A stretch of 47,717 nt of DNA from Bacteroidota bacterium (GTDB taxonomy: Bacteria; Bacteroidota; Ignavibacteria; UBA10030; UBA8401). The notes under the pieces are model-generated. The model did no database searches. It was not told the DNA's origin and saw nothing but the letters and a program-made list of their open reading frames with translations. The stretch lies in the NCBI GenBank assembly GCA_019455105.1, contig JACFMZ010000007.1:1-47717 (forward strand). Reading direction: 5' to 3'. Positions within the stretch are counted from its first letter, which is position 1. Each line of letters starts with the position of its first letter. The translations under genes were made by a program, and so were the position numbers. This document shows positions 46,452 through 47,717 of the stretch, one piece after another.

Positions 46452-46883
46452 ATGCTCAGTCATACATGTAAAACCACCATTAAAGCGGTTATTTATCTTT
46501 CCTGTAAAAGTTCAACCGGAGAAAAAGCCAGCTTGAAGGAAATTTCCGAACACATTAACGCCAGCGAACACACGGTCGGAAAAACATTGCAGCTTTTGGT
46601 TAAGCAGGATATTATTAACAGCTTAAAAGGTCCGTTCGGAGGATTTTTTCTCAGCGAGGATCAGCAAAACCAGCCGATTTCCAACATTGTTGAAACAATA
46701 GAGGGAAAAGGAATTTTTAAAGAATGCGGATTGGGATTAAGCAAATGTTCCGAAACCCATCCCTGCCCCATTCATCACGAATACAAACCGATGCGCGAAC
46801 AGATTGAACGAATCTTCAGAGAAAAAAAAGTTAAAGATCTTTGTAGTTCTGTTTCCAGCGGCACAGCATTTTTAATGGATTAA
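46452..46883 (+). CDS. Rrf2-family Fe-S transcriptional regulator (NsrR/IscR-like)
   Basis: 143 residues. A winged helix-turn-helix (about 25-68: SLKEISEHINASEHTVGKTLQLLVKQDII, then GPFGGFFL) precedes three cysteines, C92, C99 and C105, at almost exactly the NsrR/IscR spacing in ECGLGLSKCSETHPCPIHHEY. A cluster at these residues would sense NO, O2 or Fe-S status and govern DNA binding. Since it is encoded inside the Fe-S repair locus it likely autoregulates it; the palindrome over the RIC promoter is a candidate site. NsrR rather than IscR is my preference from context only. Confidence 0.85.
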   Translation: MLSHTCKTTIKAVIYLSCKSSTGEKASLKEISEHINASEHTVGKTLQLLVKQDIINSLKGPFGGFFLSEDQQNQPISNIVETIEGKGIFKECGLGLSKCSETHPCPIHHEYKPMREQIERIFREKKVKDLCSSVSSGTAFLMD

Positions 46884-46901
46884 CAATTACAAAGAACTAC
46901 T

Positions 46902-47675
46902 ATGAGTAATAAAACAATCAATACCGAACAAGGACACTGGCTTCTTGCCAAAATGGGAAAACGCGTTTTGCGTCCCGGCGGAAGAGAGCTGACGGAAAAA
47001 TTAGTGAGCGAGCTTCACATTAACCACGATGATGCTGTTGTAGAATTTGCTCCCGGCATGGGATATACCGCCGCGCTTCTCTTAGAAAAAAAACCAAAAA
47101 AATATACCGGCATAGAACTAAATGAAGAAGCCGCCGCCTTGTTACAAAAGAAAATACATTTAAACGGCTATCAGGTAAAAAATGCTAGTGCCGCGGCAAC
47201 GGGACTTGATGCTTCTTCTGTTAATAAAGTAATCGGCGAAGCCATGCTTACCATTCAGCCGGATCACCGGAAATCCGAAATTATCCGCGAAGCCTACCGC
47301 ATTTTAAAATCGGGCGGAAGTTACGGCATTCACGAACTCGGCTTAATGCCGGATCATGTTCAGCCGGAAATAAAAAGCGAAGTACAGCTCGGACTGGCAA
47401 AATCAATTAAAGTGAACGCCCGCCCGCTGACAAAAAGCGAATGGTGTGCACTGCTTGAAAAAGAAGGATTCAAAATTAAAACTGTTGAAGAAAGTCCGAT
47501 GCATCTTCTCAAATTAAAAAGAATTCTTGAAGATGAAGGATGGTTACGAACGTTAAAAATTTGTCTGAACGTTCTCATTCATCCTTACGCTGCAAAAAGA
47601 ATTTTTGAAATGAGAAGAACATTTAACAAATACGAAGATCATCTTACTGCGTACGCAATTATTGCAGAAAAATAA
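46902..47675 (+). CDS. class I SAM-dependent methyltransferase
   Basis: 257 residues. Motif I VVEFAPGMGYTAALLLEKKP (about residues 47-66), acidic post-motif YTGIELNEEA and AYRILKSGGSYGIHELGL form the Rossmann core. The N-terminal GHWLLAKMGKRVLRPGGRELT is conserved in a subgroup that is found next to Rrf2 regulators. The substrate is unknown. It starts 18 bases after the Rrf2 gene and appears to belong to the operon; a further gene follows. Confidence 0.82.
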   Translation: MSNKTINTEQGHWLLAKMGKRVLRPGGRELTEKLVSELHINHDDAVVEFAPGMGYTAALLLEKKPKKYTGIELNEEAAALLQKKIHLNGYQVKNASAAATGLDASSVNKVIGEAMLTIQPDHRKSEIIREAYRILKSGGSYGIHELGLMPDHVQPEIKSEVQLGLAKSIKVNARPLTKSEWCALLEKEGFKIKTVEESPMHLLKLKRILEDEGWLRTLKICLNVLIHPYAAKRIFEMRRTFNKYEDHLTAYAIIAEK

Positions 47676-47702
47676 TCTTCCTTTAAAAAAGGAGATGAAA
47701 TT

Positions 47703-47717
47703 ATGAGTACCACAAAA
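47703..47717 (+). CDS. start of a further gene (truncated by window end)
   Basis: ATG 47703 preceded by AAAAGGAG with 9-base spacing, reading MSTTK to the window end. It starts 27 bases after the methyltransferase and is probably the next operon gene; its product cannot be identified. Confidence 0.6.

Overview
The window looks like a chromosomal segment of a Bacteroidota/Ignavibacteriota-type bacterium (Chlorobi-Ignavibacteria-Bacteroidetes group). The inference rests on family content: a DUF2723 membrane glycosyltransferase-like protein, a DUF3078 outer-membrane protein, a GHL10 hydrolase ending in a type IX secretion-like sorting region, and DUF2249/RIC proteins. It also rests on promoters of the form TTG-N20/21-TAnnTTT, the -33/-7 type known from Bacteroides. 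Third codon positions are A/T-rich. I see no rRNA, tRNA, CRISPR array, phage, transposase or integrase, and most of the window is ordinary core and metabolic genome.

Layout. 1-2.8 kb: 3' end of CTP synthase, a hotdog thioesterase, and a convergent type II NADH dehydrogenase/NudL-type Nudix pair. 3-6.2 kb: a small Spy/LTXXQ-like exported protein, a lipoprotein, and a HerA-like ATPase followed by a perfect 17-bp inverted repeat. 6.5-11 kb: a probable operon of a tri-heme (three CxxCH) membrane adenylate cyclase, a GHL10 hydrolase and a methyltransferase. 11-16.7 kb: a helical hypothetical, an SDR, an ALDH, an M3 oligopeptidase and a CoA-binding protein. 16.7-23.3 kb: a GT4 glycosyltransferase, a methyltransferase, a large DUF2723 protein (all minus) and an outer-membrane protein. 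23.3-23.9 kb: a gene-free stretch of REP-like palindromes. 23.9-30.5 kb (minus): lepA, two signal peptidases I and hemW, preceded by an acyl-CoA synthetase with its own promoter. 30.6-35 kb: a lone P-II protein, a cold-shock gene with a long leader, a DUF3078 protein, MscL and a ClC-CBS channel/antiporter. 35-42.2 kb (minus): a GalT/HIT-like protein, a phosphohexomutase, enolase and aconitase.

42.3-47.7 kb is the most interesting part. A consensus promoter drives a protein carrying three DUF2249 domains fused to a RIC/ScdA-type di-iron hemerythrin repair protein. After two tandem hairpins come a DUF1858-like+DUF2249 protein, a 12-TM heme-copper-oxidase-subunit-I-like protein without the usual full ligand set, a DUF59/MIP18 Fe-S assembly protein (ATGA overlap), an Rrf2 regulator with three NsrR/IscR-spaced cysteines, and a SAM methyltransferase. 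I read this as a nitrosative-stress / Fe-S repair locus. Its components are known families, but the way they work together, and the DUF2249 multiplication, look undescribed. All functional statements are homology-by-eye; no search was run.
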